Shown here one piece after another: positions 29,201 to 43,100 of a stretch of 64,000 bases of DNA. The notes beneath the pieces were generated by a model. It did no database searches, was not told the DNA's origin, and was given only the letters and a program-made list of their open reading frames with translations. The position numbers and the translations under genes were made by a program. Positions within the stretch are counted from its first letter, which is position 1. Every line of letters begins with the position of its first letter. The DNA is from Temnopleurus reevesii (lineage: Eukaryota; Echinodermata; Echinoidea; Temnopleuroida; Temnopleuridae), in assembly GCA_036244855.1 (NCBI GenBank), contig BQKZ01000606.1, positions 70,291 to 134,290 of the forward strand. The letters run 5' to 3'.

Positions 29201-32200
29201 AAACAATTTAATTTTCATAAATCATAAGAAACACAAGATGTCTCTTTCCATGAAACCATCGCAATGTATATTTACTGACACAGCCAGACCTTAACAATCT
29301 ATGACTCATCCGTTTCACATTTCAAGCATGCTGTTGGCTTCACTTTGCTCATTAATGTATTTCATGGAAACTCAAACCAGACCATCCTCAGAACAAGTTA
29401 TCATTCCAAAACCTCAGTCACATTTGAATTTTTTAAGGAGTGTGTCAGACCGTCACTAAGGAAAATTTTCTGGCTTTCGTTTCTAAGGAATGGCCAAAAA
29501 TCTACGGAGGCCACGAAGTATGCTCAAATCCAGGTTGGGTGCACAATGAATTTTGTGACCTCGCCATGAAATTTGCAATTTGGGAGGTGAATTTCCTGAC
29601 CTGGGATATTTTTCTGGCTTTAATTTTAAAGAATGGTCAAGAATCTATGGAAGCCTGTTGTTATATTCAAAGCCAGGTTAGATACACCATGAATTTTTAG
29701 TCCAGGGCATGATATCAGTTATTTGTTACACAAAATTTGAAACTTGAAACAAAAGTCTCTGACCAGAGGACACACAGTTTGTAACCAGGAACAAACATTT
29801 GATGTCCCAGGTGCAAATTTCCTGATGACTTGACATGAATTTTGCACATTTGACAATTAAAAAAAAAAGAAGAAAAGAATAAGAAGAAGATCCAGAAAGT
29901 GTAGGTTGTGATCCTCTGTCACAACCCTAGCGCTCTTGGTCATGAACTTTGCATCCAAATCCCAAATTGCAAATTTCATGACCTGGTGGGAATTTCATAG
30001 CACACATGAACTAAAACTGAGCATACTGTAGAGCATCCATCAGAATCACATGTTCGTCTATGACTAGATGACCACAAAACCCCTTGCCATATTCATATTT
30101 GGAATTCTGGAGGACAACAAAACGTACATCCTGGAAACTATACTCTATGGAATTGGATCGTATATTTCCTTGAACTTGGAAACGTCTCTATGGTTTGTGG
30201 AACATGCATAAAAGTGTTCAGAAAAGAAGTTTATGGAGAAATGTCTTTGGTTCTACACAGTGGTTTAAAGAAAGGCTAATGTAATTCTTTATGAGTCAAT
30301 AAAATTTGTAGTTTTATCCTCGAGTCTAAACATGTTTTTCTCATCGAAATACTGAAATCTACTTTGAAACCTTCCTACAACCACTTTTTTTACCCCAAAG
30401 AAATTTGAATAGGCCCCTTCACCTTTCTCTCAAATGTTATGCCTTCTTGTTTCTCCATAAATATTTCACCATCAAAATAATGACTTCAAGATAATCACCA
30501 TCTACCTGGCTCTTGAGCTGCGTCTGCACTATAGCGAGTTTTTCAATTAGCGCGCTAGCTCTGATCCGGGTAAATAGCCCGATCAGAACTAGCTCGAGAT
30601 AATTTGCAGTGCAGACGCAAACAGTGAGCTAATTCACTGAAAAATCTCGAGCTTAACAAGCCCAATATATCTTGGGCTAGTTTCCAAAACAGTGAGCTAA
30701 TTTGGGAAATAGCTCACTAACTCGCTCTTATTTGGTACAGTGCAGCTCACGCTCGCGATAATTCGGCGACTCGGGCTAATTTATTCATTCGTTGTGTGGG
30801 AGCAGCGGAGCATGGCAGCCCGGCCCATTCTCCGCACAACAACCACATGCTTATTTTCCTAGGCTGCGCATGCTCCAGAACTAGACCAAGCTCGGAGCGA
30901 GCTAATGCAGCTCGCGCTCGCGATAAATTGAGGAAAGAGACTTTAGTCCTTCAAGCTCGAGATTCCAAACTCGCTATAGTGCAGACCAAGATTGCCAATC
31001 TCGAGATTACTTGCAAAGATGGTTAATGATCGGGCTAAAAGCTCGAGATCAAGGAAACTCGGGCTAGTGCAGCGCCGGCTTTGAAGAAAGTACTTCAACA
31101 TCCCAGGCTATCACAATGGATCAAATTTATATTTGTTCCCACCTTCACAGCCTGCATTCCATCAGGATATGTCATAAATCATAGCTTATCATTGAGTTAT
31201 GACATGTACAAGGAAAGACGAGCCATTTCTAATGTATATATCATGGTCACAGTAATGATAGCATGCTGTTAAAGGCAATGACCAGCTTTGCCTAGAATCG
31301 AAATCAAATTTAGCTGATTCAGCTATAGTCCTTTGTTCCTTATTCTAAATATTTGGTCCTGTCTAATTCAAGACTTAAAAAATTTAAAAGAAGAGTCTAC
31401 CAAAAATAATGTTTGTTCAACAGGAGCAGAAAAATCAGGGGAACAGAACAAAGAAGAAAAAAAAAACAATTGAGAAAAGTCAGACAAGTAATTGAAAGTT
31501 GAACTAATAGGAAAGTTATGAATGTTTAAACATTTAGACAAATTGGCAACTGATGATGTCATAGGTACACAACCGATCTTTCATCATATTCATATCAATG
31601 TTATAAAATGTTACTTTTTCCCCCAAAAATATGATTTCCTCAAAATTTAACTATAGGATATCTTCATGATATGTATGTAGACCCCCTATTTGCAAGTTTA
31701 CATTGATAAAAAGTTTGTATCTTTCTGTGGAAATAATGAATTTTGAACCATGAACAAATCTTTATTTACAAAACTAATATTTAACCATTGAAATGAAGGG
31801 CATATTCTTGAAACATCAAGTGCTTTGTGTACATATGAGTGTGGGTGTAAGATCTAGATTTTCTGACAACATATTGGTTTAAATTAATATTTTCTTTCAT
31901 TTCAATCCTTATTACCAATGTTTGAAAATAGAAAAATCCCATGATCTTAGAAGATTTTGAGAGCAATATCGGCCAACTCACGAACTGTGTAAATCATCGG
32001 GGCAAATCATGCCAATATTTCAAACTAATGTTTCAAGCTGTAATTTGATTAATTAATCAGAAAATCCATCAGATGAATGGTTTCTTGCACTTTGATTTAC
32101 AAATGTTTTTTCCAGAGCGATAATTTATTTTTAAAAAATGAATTAAAATAAAAATTGATTTCAATAGTTTGAGAGAAGCCTTGAAACAAGAGAAGTGAAA

Positions 32201-35200
32201 GTGTGACATCGTAATGGTCCAATTATTTATTAATCATCATCTAACTTATGAATCAAAGTAATTGATAATCTATTCCAACAAGTGAAAATACATTAAACTA
32301 AATTGGTATTAGAAAATAAAAAGTGGTTTGAAAAGGGATTGAATAAATTAATGGATAAATCTGTCAATTTTATGATCATAAATGGGTCATAAAGTCAACA
32401 CCTGCAGGGCATTATCAGAAGTGCTTTACAAGACAAGTTGTAATTTGAAATTATCACATTTGTTGTGTGTTGGCAGTACAGTGAGTTGATATAAATTATT
32501 AGACGAGAGTGAGACAAAGGTTTTTTAACCCCTTTTGTCAATATAAAAAAACTATTTAATTTGACAAATTTATCATTCAGAAGCCATCTAGAAAATTGAA
32601 GAAAATTCAAATCTCCAGGATGGGGAGATTTGCACACTCATAGTCCCAGTCTCAATTTGCAGATGCAACTGACTTTTGTGTGTCAAAAGTAAGAACAATA
32701 TCTCCATTTTTAAAATTGAGTGAATATATTCGAAGGAGTGATCGCAGTAAAGAGAAAATTTTAGCTGAATTTTTAGTTCAATTTTGAGCAAAAATTGGCA
32801 TTATTACTATTCTTGAGTGAACTGAAGGATCACAATGAAATATATTATCCAAGTGATCATCAAGTTCATTCTATAAGAGTAAAAATACAAATTTCACTCT
32901 AAGTTCACTCTTTCCTAAAATTCACTCTTTCCTGAGTGAACAATGTCGCTTATTATCGTCCAGAGAGAGCAAGTGTTTTGCTTTCATTACAATCATTTCA
33001 ACATTAATCAAGTGATCATCAAGATCATTCTAAAAAGAGTAAAAATATAAATTTCCCTCTTAATTTCACTCACTTTCTTCCAGCAAGTGCACATGTTTTA
33101 GCCTACAGACACACCTCCTACCAGTCACGTAGTACATCACAAGCAGGAAGCAGACTAGATTCTGGCTACGCATGATAAGATAATGGAACCTATAATCTAC
33201 CGGATCAATTTCCTTCATCCTTTATGCTTACTTTACCATTGATTTCCTCTTCTTCTCTTGCAACCAACTCCTTAAAGCGATAGACCAGTTTTGGGAGGAG
33301 GGCGCTTCAGATATTTAACTAGTTTGCGAGCTGCAGTAAAATTATTACCATAATGCAGTTTTTCAATAGTAAATTAGAATATGTTCATAGTTTGTTTGAA
33401 TGAAATCGACCTAGAAATGGCTTAATTATCGCAAAATAAAAAATCATGCTGCGGTCGTTCTTCCTTACACAACAAGCCTCACATATAAAATGAACGCTAA
33501 CTCACACACCGCAGACAATACCACCGATCGTACCGCCCATTTCAGGCCGACGCTCCCCCGTGCAAAAGCACTTAGCACACCATAGGAATGATGGCTGATT
33601 GACGTGTTCGACATATAATACACAGAATACGAGCAAAAATGTACTCCTAATATCCTACACATATATATTTAGGCATGTAAAGCAACTTGTGAATACATCA
33701 GCTCGTTTAACACCACTTTCTGCATCCCGGTCATTATGAATCTATACCTTTAAAGCTCAAATAAAGATTTGGTGTAAGCGAATATTTGTCTTCACATTCT
33801 GTCTAAATATCTAATTGAAATGAAATACAGTATCATGAATATATTGCACAAAAGATTGTATGAAAATGGGTGAGTTTTGGGACTAAAGCTATAACCTGAA
33901 ATGTGCAAAAAATATTTTCCTTTTTGATAAAGAGCACCTTCTCAGAATTTACTCAATTTTTTGTCATTCTTTCATCAAATCTCGAAAATAAACTAGTACA
34001 TGCCTGATACCAAACAAAATATTGTTAACACAAACAGAGGGCACTAAATGTGAGTTAATGGTCCAATTCAAATTTTCAAAAAGAATCAGTTGACAAAAAA
34101 ATATGCTTTGGTCTCAAAATGTGTGTAAGATATGATAACCACCCCGTATTCACATTTCTTCATCTTTACCAAAACTGTAATTGGGTTTTAAAGCTAATAT
34201 AAGTCTGAAGAATTTGTAATAGTTTGCACGAAAATGAGTAATCTATTTGGTGTCTATCTGATACAACATAATCCCATATAGATGTGGTGATTTTTATATC
34301 TAAAAACTCATTATAAATCATCATGCTATATGAATGCAAAAGATCCAATATTTTTCTGGAATTTTAGGAGTATCAGAATATAATCTAAAATTCATGGATG
34401 TTACTGTTTACCGCCTTTTTGTAAGATTTAGAGCATAGACAACAGACCCCTCCAACTCTCCTCAGAATAAAACAAGAGAATGCAACTTTATACAGTCTTG
34501 ATTAAATAGCAGAGAACTGATTGAAATTTCCAAATTTAGGCAGAACTTCTTTTTTTAACTTTCATTTCTTGTATTCAAGAGATATCTTTCTGCCTATACT
34601 TAGCTTGCAAGAAATATTCTAAGAAGATTTAAATTGTGTGTGTACATGTATCTTTGCAAGGGTACTTTTAATCTGATTTTTTACTATTGGATACGGATGG
34701 ATTGTACTTGTGAATTTGTTGTCAACGGTACATTACCTTTAAATGCAACACTCAGGTTTTGATCTCTAATTGTTTTCCCTGTCGTGAAGGAAATGGGAAG
34801 CTGAGAAGTATTTTGTGGCTTTCGGATCGGATTGCAGATTCACTGATTTGCATAATTTTGCAGATCAGTGTTCCCAAGTACCATAGTCAAAACTAGAAAT
34901 AGGGATACTTAACTATCACTTCTGCCTACTGCTAGACATATAAATACCTACTTGAACAAGCAAACAACTTGTCTTTTGTTGAAATGCAAAATTCTATACC
35001 ATTCTCTCCTATATCATGAAACATCTATTTGTACTTCTACATCAGGTTATTCATGCGGGCCTAGCCTGGAGTACAAGCAGTTATCAAAGCTCAAGTAACT
35101 ACCCTGTGCCTAAATGCACAGGGTATTTTGGTACCTGTTATCAATTTAAAAGAGCAGAACAATAAACATTTGTGACAGTTTAAGCAAAATAAAAATGACT

Positions 35201-37087
35201 TGCTATATACATATTCATGAATTCACCTAACCTGGGTGGAGTGCGGCAAAGAGTAGATAGATTTTGTGATAAAGAAAAGCTGTGATTTGCAGCAAAACTG
35301 TCTGTTTTAAAGTCTAAATTATTTAGCCTTGTTGAAAAGAGGATTTCAGTTTCCATCTTCAACAAGAAATAAACCTGCATTGAACAATAATAACTTTCTT
35401 CATTATGCAAATTACCAGGTCGTAAAATGCAAACGAAGTAACTAAACCCAAAGATAATCATCAAGTTGTCCACATGACAAATATGGGAATGGAGTAGATC
35501 CAAAGTCGGGTTATGAAAAGAAAACTACCAGTAGATTTATGCCATATGACATCTGATAATAAGAGGTTTCTGTTTTGATGAGTGTATGCAAAACACTGCC
35601 ATACATGGAAATAGAGAGCTAATTTTATCCAAATATGTAATATTCCTATGAAGGTGAAACCTTAATGCTTCTATATGATTGCATGATTTGAAATAATATC
35701 AAGGAGGAAGAAGTCTGAAAACCTGATTCGTTTGAAAGCCATTTAATTAGATCTTTACCAAAATACATCTAATAAAAAATATTTTCCCATAATTTATGCT
35801 CTCTTTATTTATTGGGCAATAGAGTCAAACTGTGAATGAAAAGAAATATTCACATACAAATAAAGTACACTACATGAACACAGCTGGGACTCTTTAAGCT
35901 GACCAAAATTTTGATTTTTGAACAAAGCAATATCCATCTGTGGCTTTCAACTTTTCCTAGAATGCAAGAATATTGGTTACATAACTGAAACCAGAATGAA
36001 ACAGGACACTAACAATTTAATCCCAGACACTTATAATTCCCCATCATTGTTCTAACAAACACTTCCTTTTACATAATTCGTCCGAAATCATATAATCTCA
36101 ACCATATCATCTGTATTTGCCATGACTTTATAAACTCCTACAAAAAAGTATGAAGTAAAGTGATCAGACACTTTTTGAAAATAAATGACAATTGTTGTTT
36201 ATTGTTAGGCTTACAAATCTAATCAATTTGTCGCAATTACCATTTCTTTTAATATAAAGTTGCTTAAAATTTCACCAATAATGATGGAGGAGAATATTCT
36301 AAAGTTCTAAAGAAAATAAATTTCAGCTGATAAATGTTACTTCTAACAATTAATATTCCTACCAGATTTTTTTTTTAATTTTATGAAGTAATTCTTACTA
36401 ATGATTGAATGCATGTAGTCACGTGAAAGGGCTCAAGCAAGCAAATATGTACTACTTTTAGCTATATGCTTCAATAAATTGGTTCCCATTCTGCACAACT
36501 AAAAAAAATATAGCGACAAAATAAAAATTCACATGCAGTATTGGATTTCCACTTTTTTCACTTCCTTGTTTTTTTCATGACCAGAAACTGCCAGTAAAAA
36601 TAAAAAGCTAGTCAGGCAGTGTAACTGGCTACAATAAGGGCGGGCCCCTGGATCATTTAAATAATTTATGCAAGTAGGCGTGTCTGGAGGTGTGGCTACA
36701 TGTACAACCAGAAGCTACGTTCTCTTGACCAATCGCTATTTGCTGGTTTCACTCCAAGTATTTGCTTTCTCTGTCTCTCTCTCTCTCTTGCTCTCTCTTT
36801 CTGTCTGTTTCTCTCATACCATGGACCCACTCGAAAATAGTAGTCCATACTCCACAGTCCTCCACTAGTCTGCTAGAACAGACGCTTGGGTTTCGTTGTG
36901 CGCATACACAGAGAGTGATATAGGGTATGCTATCAAACTTGTGCTTTCAAACTAGTCCTCAACCTCCCCCCCCCCTTTCTTTTTCTCTGTCTGTCTCTCT
37001 CTCTCTTTCTTTCTGTCTGTCTCTCTCCTACCATAGGGGTACTTGGAAACTTTAGTCCATGTTCCCACCTCCTCCACCCCCTTCTCC

Positions 37088-37125
<38 letters not shown>

Positions 37126-40100
37126 GGTAATTTCTTGAAAGCGCCACTTTTCCTTTCTATCACAACTTGACATTCACCCTCACTTTGGAATTTCACAGGA
37201 ATAAATCTTCCAAGAAGTTCTTGAACTTGTTTGAACTTGACAGATATGAGGTCATTCTAAATAAACCGAAATGTCATGACGATGTTGTCCACATCTATTT
37301 TTGGTAGGCTTTACATATGAAGAAGGCCTACCTACCCCTTGTAGTTGTAGGCCTACTGTTACAATTTTTTTGACAGGGTCAGGCCTTGCTGTTTCTAAGT
37401 TTTCAAATTTTCGCTCCAAAACTCTGGTACAAAAGCGCTAGATCTTTTGTAATATTGGATCAAATCATTACCAAAAATGAAAAACAGATAATTTGATAGA
37501 GGCGTTATTATTCAGAATAGAATCAGAACACATGAAAACCTAAACCTTCTCGCTCTGTGATCAGGAGACTAGCAACACTTTGTACTTACTTGATTCTTAA
37601 ACGATGAGTCAATAAGTTGCATCCATGTGCTAATTAATAATCAAAGACAATACTTTGAAAACCAAAGACACTGAAACAAACAAGAAAATGGCAAGATACA
37701 TGTAGACCAAAATACAGATTGATAGGCTGAAGGGTGCGAAAGGGACTATGCCCCCTCCCCTTCCCCACTCCCCTCTCTTGATTGGCAGTGCTAGCACTCA
37801 GAGGTACAATTTGTGAATTTAAATTGAAAATACAGTTTGTTCAATCTGAAGTTCAAAATGCTAGCACAATTCAACTTGATACATTGTACCAATTAAAACA
37901 GAGATGGTGTCAAGCTTTAATGTATTAGAGTCAAGATTTGCTGATGAATTGATGCCTCAACAACCTTAATTTATAAACATAAATACAAAAAGGAAAAATG
38001 TACTAAACACCATGCTTCTTGCATGATTCTATTAAATTTTGAGAGACGTTATAACTATTATCAACAAATATATTGACAATATGTCCTTTTACTTCCTTGT
38101 TGTTGCAGCAATGCCTGTATCACTATCGGTTCTAAACGGAGTAATACTTCCTTTTATTTTTGCCCACAGATATAAACAGATTATCTTCTTAAAGCCTGAA
38201 TTAAAGCGAAAGACCAGTTTTGGGAGGAGGGTGCTTCAGATATTTAACTAGTTTGTGAGCTGCAGTAAAATTGTTACCATAATGCAATTTTTCAATAGTA
38301 AATTAGATCATGTTCATAGTTTGTTTGAATGAAATCGACCTGAAATGGCTTAATTATCGCAAAATAAAAGAACATGCTGCGGTCGTACTCCCTCAGAGAA
38401 CATGCTTCACGTACAAAATGAACGCGAACTCACACACCGCAGACGATACCACCGATCGCACCACCCATTTCAGGCCGACGCTTCCCGTGCTAAAGCACTT
38501 AGCACATCGTAGGAACAATGGCTGATTGACCTGTTCGACGTAAAATACACAGAATACGAGCAAAAATGTACTCCTAATATCCTACATAGATATATTTAGG
38601 CATGTAAAGCAACTTGTGAATACATCAGCTCGTTTAACATCACTTTCTGCATCCTGGTCATTACNNNNNNNNNNNNNNNNNNNNNNNNNNNNNNNNNNNN
38701 NNNNNNNNNNNNNNNNNNNNNNNNNNNNNNNNNNNNNNNNNNNNNNNNNNNNNNNNNNNNNNNNNNNNNNNNNNNNNNNNNNNNNNNNNNNNNNNNNNNN
38801 NNNNNNNNNNNNNNNNNNNNNNNNNNNNNNNNNNNNNNNNNNNNNNNNNNNNNNNNNNNNNNNNNNNNNNNNNNNNNNNNNNNNNNNNNNNNNNNNNNNN
38901 NNNNNNNNNNNNNNNNNNNNNNNNNNNNNNNNNNNNNNNNNNNNNNNNNNNNNNNNNNNNNNNNNNNNNNNNNNNNNNNNNNNNNNNNNNNNNNNNNNNN
39001 NNNNNNNNNNNNNNNNNNNNNNNNNNNNNNNNNNNNNNNNNNNNNNNNNNNNNNNNNNNNNNNNNNNNNNNNNNNNNNNNNNNNNNNNNNNNNNNNNNNN
39101 NNNNNNNNNNNNNNNNNNNNNNNNNNNNNNNNNNNNNNNNNNNNNNNNAGATCTTGAACATATACTTTGCCAAATTCTAGGCATGAAATTTATACAAGGA
39201 TTAAACAAAATGTGAATAGATTTAGAACAAGAATTTTACATGATCATAACCTCAATAATGACTCTAGAAATTAATACAGATGTTTGACTCACCAACTTTT
39301 TGCCAACCAGGTTTTTAACAACTTTCCTCAGCTTGTGTTTGAAATTTCTTGTAAATTTCTATTCATGGCGAGAGTAGTTTCTATACAGCTTGTTTGACTT
39401 GAATTCTCCCAACAAGTGAGTTTATCTGTGATGTAATATTCTACCCCACACCGAAGTTTATCCCAAACGGGTTTAGACAGAACAAGGGCCCTACTGATAA
39501 GAATGAAGTAATATGACCCACTTGTCCTTGGCTGGTCTGGCTGTGCATACCACACAACTGCATGTAATATAAACATTATGATTTGTAGTCATGTACATAG
39601 AGGTTTAATTAGAGAAGAATAAAGAGATAAAGGAGAAAGAGTGTGCAGAAATAGGAATGTTAATAGTGATTTTCTTGTCTTATGTTACACTCATTTTGGG
39701 GGCTGCAACTTATAAGATCTATAAGATTTTTCTACAGCTCCACCACTGGCAATGATAATTTGATTATTTTCTTAACTTTGTATAGTGTTTAATTGTGGAA
39801 ATAAAGATCAATTTGATTTATACATATCACTTGATGTGATTTACCATGGAAGAGCAGACATGTGCAATTGTAAATTTATGTTTTGTAATTGTGTAATTAT
39901 GAAGTTATTTAACAAATAAAAATGACAATCTTTTTTGGATAAAATAAGTTATTGTGCATGGTGAATTAATTTTGAAAGGTCTGGTAATTTAAAGATCTTA
40001 GAATCAGATTGCATAGGCCTACGGTATATCAACATGATTAAGTTTGATCAGACAGATGTCTTCTGAAATGTTTTTTTCAGCTTAATTGTAATTGTGAACA

Positions 40101-43100
40101 TCAAGAAATCTGGATCAGCTCGCTAGCTTTCAAGCTTTCAGCATTGATAGCATGCAGTGAATTTTTTGATAACTTGCCAGCTTGCAGCAAAGAATTTTTG
40201 CTGATTGCACGCTCGCAAGCTAGCAAGCGTTTAATACTGATAGCTTGCAGTGAATTTCTTGATAGCTTGCGAGCTTGCAGCAGACAATTTTCATTGATTG
40301 AACGCTTGCTAGCTAGCAAGCGTTATATAAACACTGATAGCTTGCAGTGAATTTCTTGATAGCTTGCGAGCTTGCCGCAGACAATTTTCATTGATTGCAC
40401 GCTTGCTAGCTAGCAAACATGCTGCACTGATGGCTTGCAGTGAATTTCTTGATAGCTTGCAAGCTTGCAGCAGACAATTTTCATTGATTGCACACTTGCT
40501 AGCTAGCAAGCGTGCTGCACTGATAGCTTGCAGTGAATTTCTTGATAGCTTGCAAGCTTGCAGCGGACAATTTTTTGTTGATTGCACGCTTGCTAGCTAG
40601 CAAGCGTGTAGCACGGATAGCTTGCAGTTTATTTTTCGATAGCTTGCAAGCATGAAGTATCCATTTTGGATAGCTAGCACGCTTATAAGTGTGCAGCATT
40701 TGGTCCTTGCATGCTTGCAAGCTTGCCAGTATGGAGTATGCAAGCTAGTAATTAGCGAGCAGTTAGTGAGTATGTTCTGCCGCAAGCTTGCGATAGCTTA
40801 TTAAGCTAGTAACATGCGCGCGGACAGCTAGTTACTAGCTAGCAGCACGCTTAAATTTCCGTAGGGGGAATCAGAATGCATGAAAACCTAAACTTTCTCG
40901 CTCTGTGATCAGGAGACTAGCAACACTTTGTACTTACTTGATTCTTAAACGATGAGTCAATAAGTTGCATCCATGTGCTAATTAATAATCAAAGACAATA
41001 CTTTGAAAACCAAAGACACTGAAACAAACAAGAAAATGGCAAGATACATGTAGACCAAAATACAGATTGATAGGCCGAAGGGTGCGAAAGGGACTATATG
41101 CCCCCTCCCCTTCCCCACTCCCCTCTCTTGATTGGCAGTGCTAGCACTCAGAGGTACAATTTGTGAATTTAAATTGAAAATACAGTTTGTTCAATCTGAA
41201 GTTCAAAATGCTAGCACAATTCAACTTGATACATTGTACCAATTAAAACAGAGATGGTGTCAAGCTTTAATGTATTAGAGTCAAGATTTGATGATAAATC
41301 AATGCCTCAACAACCTTCATATATATAAACATTAATACAAAAAGGAAAAACATACTAACACCATGCTTCTTGCATGATTCTATTAAATTTTGAGAGACGT
41401 TATAACTATTATCAACAAATATATTGACAATATGTCCTTTTACTTCCTTGTTGTTGCAGCAATGCCTGTATCACTATCGGTTCTAAACGGAGTAATACTT
41501 CCTTTTATTTTTGCCCACAGATATAAACAGATTATCTTCTTAAAGCCTGAATTAAAGCGAAAGACCAGTTTTGGGAGGAGGGTGCTTCAGATATTTAACT
41601 AGTTTGTGAGCTGCAGTAAAATTGTTACCATAATGCAATTTTTCAATAGTAAATTAGATCATGTTCATAGTTTGTTTGAATGAAATCGACCTGAAATGGC
41701 TTAATTATCGCAAAATAAAAGAACATGCTGCGGTCGTACTCCCTCAGAGAACATGCTTCACGTACAAAATGAACGCGAACTCACACACCGCAGACGATAC
41801 CACCGATCGCACCACCCATTTCAGGCCGACGCTTCCCGTGCTAAAGCACTTAGCACATCGTAGGAACAATGGCTGATTGACCTGTTCGACGTAAAATACA
41901 CAGAATACGAGCAAAAATGTACTCCTAATATCCTACATAGATATATTTAGGCAGGTAAAGCAACTTGTGAATACATCAGCTCGTTTAACATCACTTTCTG
42001 CATCCCGGTCATTACGAATCTATACCTTTAAGCACTGGAGAAGAGAAATCCCAGCAAAGTAAAACATTCTATGGATGAAAATCGGGAACTACATTTACAT
42101 GCAAAATAATTGTAAAATATGAATGAGTAGTTTTAATAAAATACTATTGGTTCAAATGAGAAATCTATTATCCACCGTCTAGAGTGGGATAATATCATGG
42201 GACTAATTTTTTTTTACACTTTGCTACTTTAATGAACATATTCGTGGGGTATAGAATTTACGGTTGATGAGCGAAGGCCTCATACTATCTGAGAGTGAGA
42301 AGCAGGAAATGATTATTGCTACCAAAATGTATCAAACAGACACATCATCTATGTATTTATTAACTTGAATATACTACATTAATTTGTACTAATATGAGCA
42401 CAAGGTATGGGTTTTGTTCAATTCTGAATACCCCTCCCCCCTCCCTCCCCTCAATTACAAGAATAAGAGATTATAACCAAGCCATTAAATCCCTGGCGTT
42501 GTTGTGCTTTCAGTGGATGGAGAAAAAGAAGATGAGCAATCTGAAAATTTAAGCAAAATCGGACATTCCGTTCGAAAGTTATGAATTTCGAATTCTCAAT
42601 GATATAAAAATCTTTACTGATGAAGATTCTAGCAACGTTGCCGACCGCACAGATCCCCATCAGAGGCAGGCATCGCAACATTACAGAGAATACGAGAATT
42701 TACAACTTTTGGACAGATTATTCCATTTTGCTTGTCTGATTTTTCTTCATTCAATGATAGCGCCATAACTCAAGGGGTTGGTTTTCCTTTAATATTGACT
42801 GATAAATTATTGATCCAGACAAGTCTGGCTAGTGCTCAGATACAAGATTCCACCCTCTCACCAGCCTCAAATAAATGGATAGAGTATTGGGTGAGTCACT
42901 GTATCATTAACCATTCAGATTACCAGCCAATCGTGATTCACTATTCCTCATCAATGCACCAGTCATTGTTTCTTTATTTATGACTCTTTGATCAATTTGC
43001 TGTACCAGAGTCAATGCTAGAGCATTAATTGTTATATCACAAAGGCTGTGAAGAAGTTTAATCTGGGCAAAGACAATGATGTACAAATACAATATGAATT

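Noticed and set aside
19279..39215. Long frames across N stretches (near 19.3-19.7 and 38.6-39.2 kb)
   Set aside because: They consist mostly of unknown bases.
40101..40785. Repeat proteins with 31-residue periods on both strands
   Set aside because: Explained by a 93-bp DNA repeat whose length is a multiple of three; kept as a DNA finding only.
40118..40853. CRISPR-like array
   Set aside because: Whole 93-bp units are similar with no variable spacers, and the context is an animal genome.
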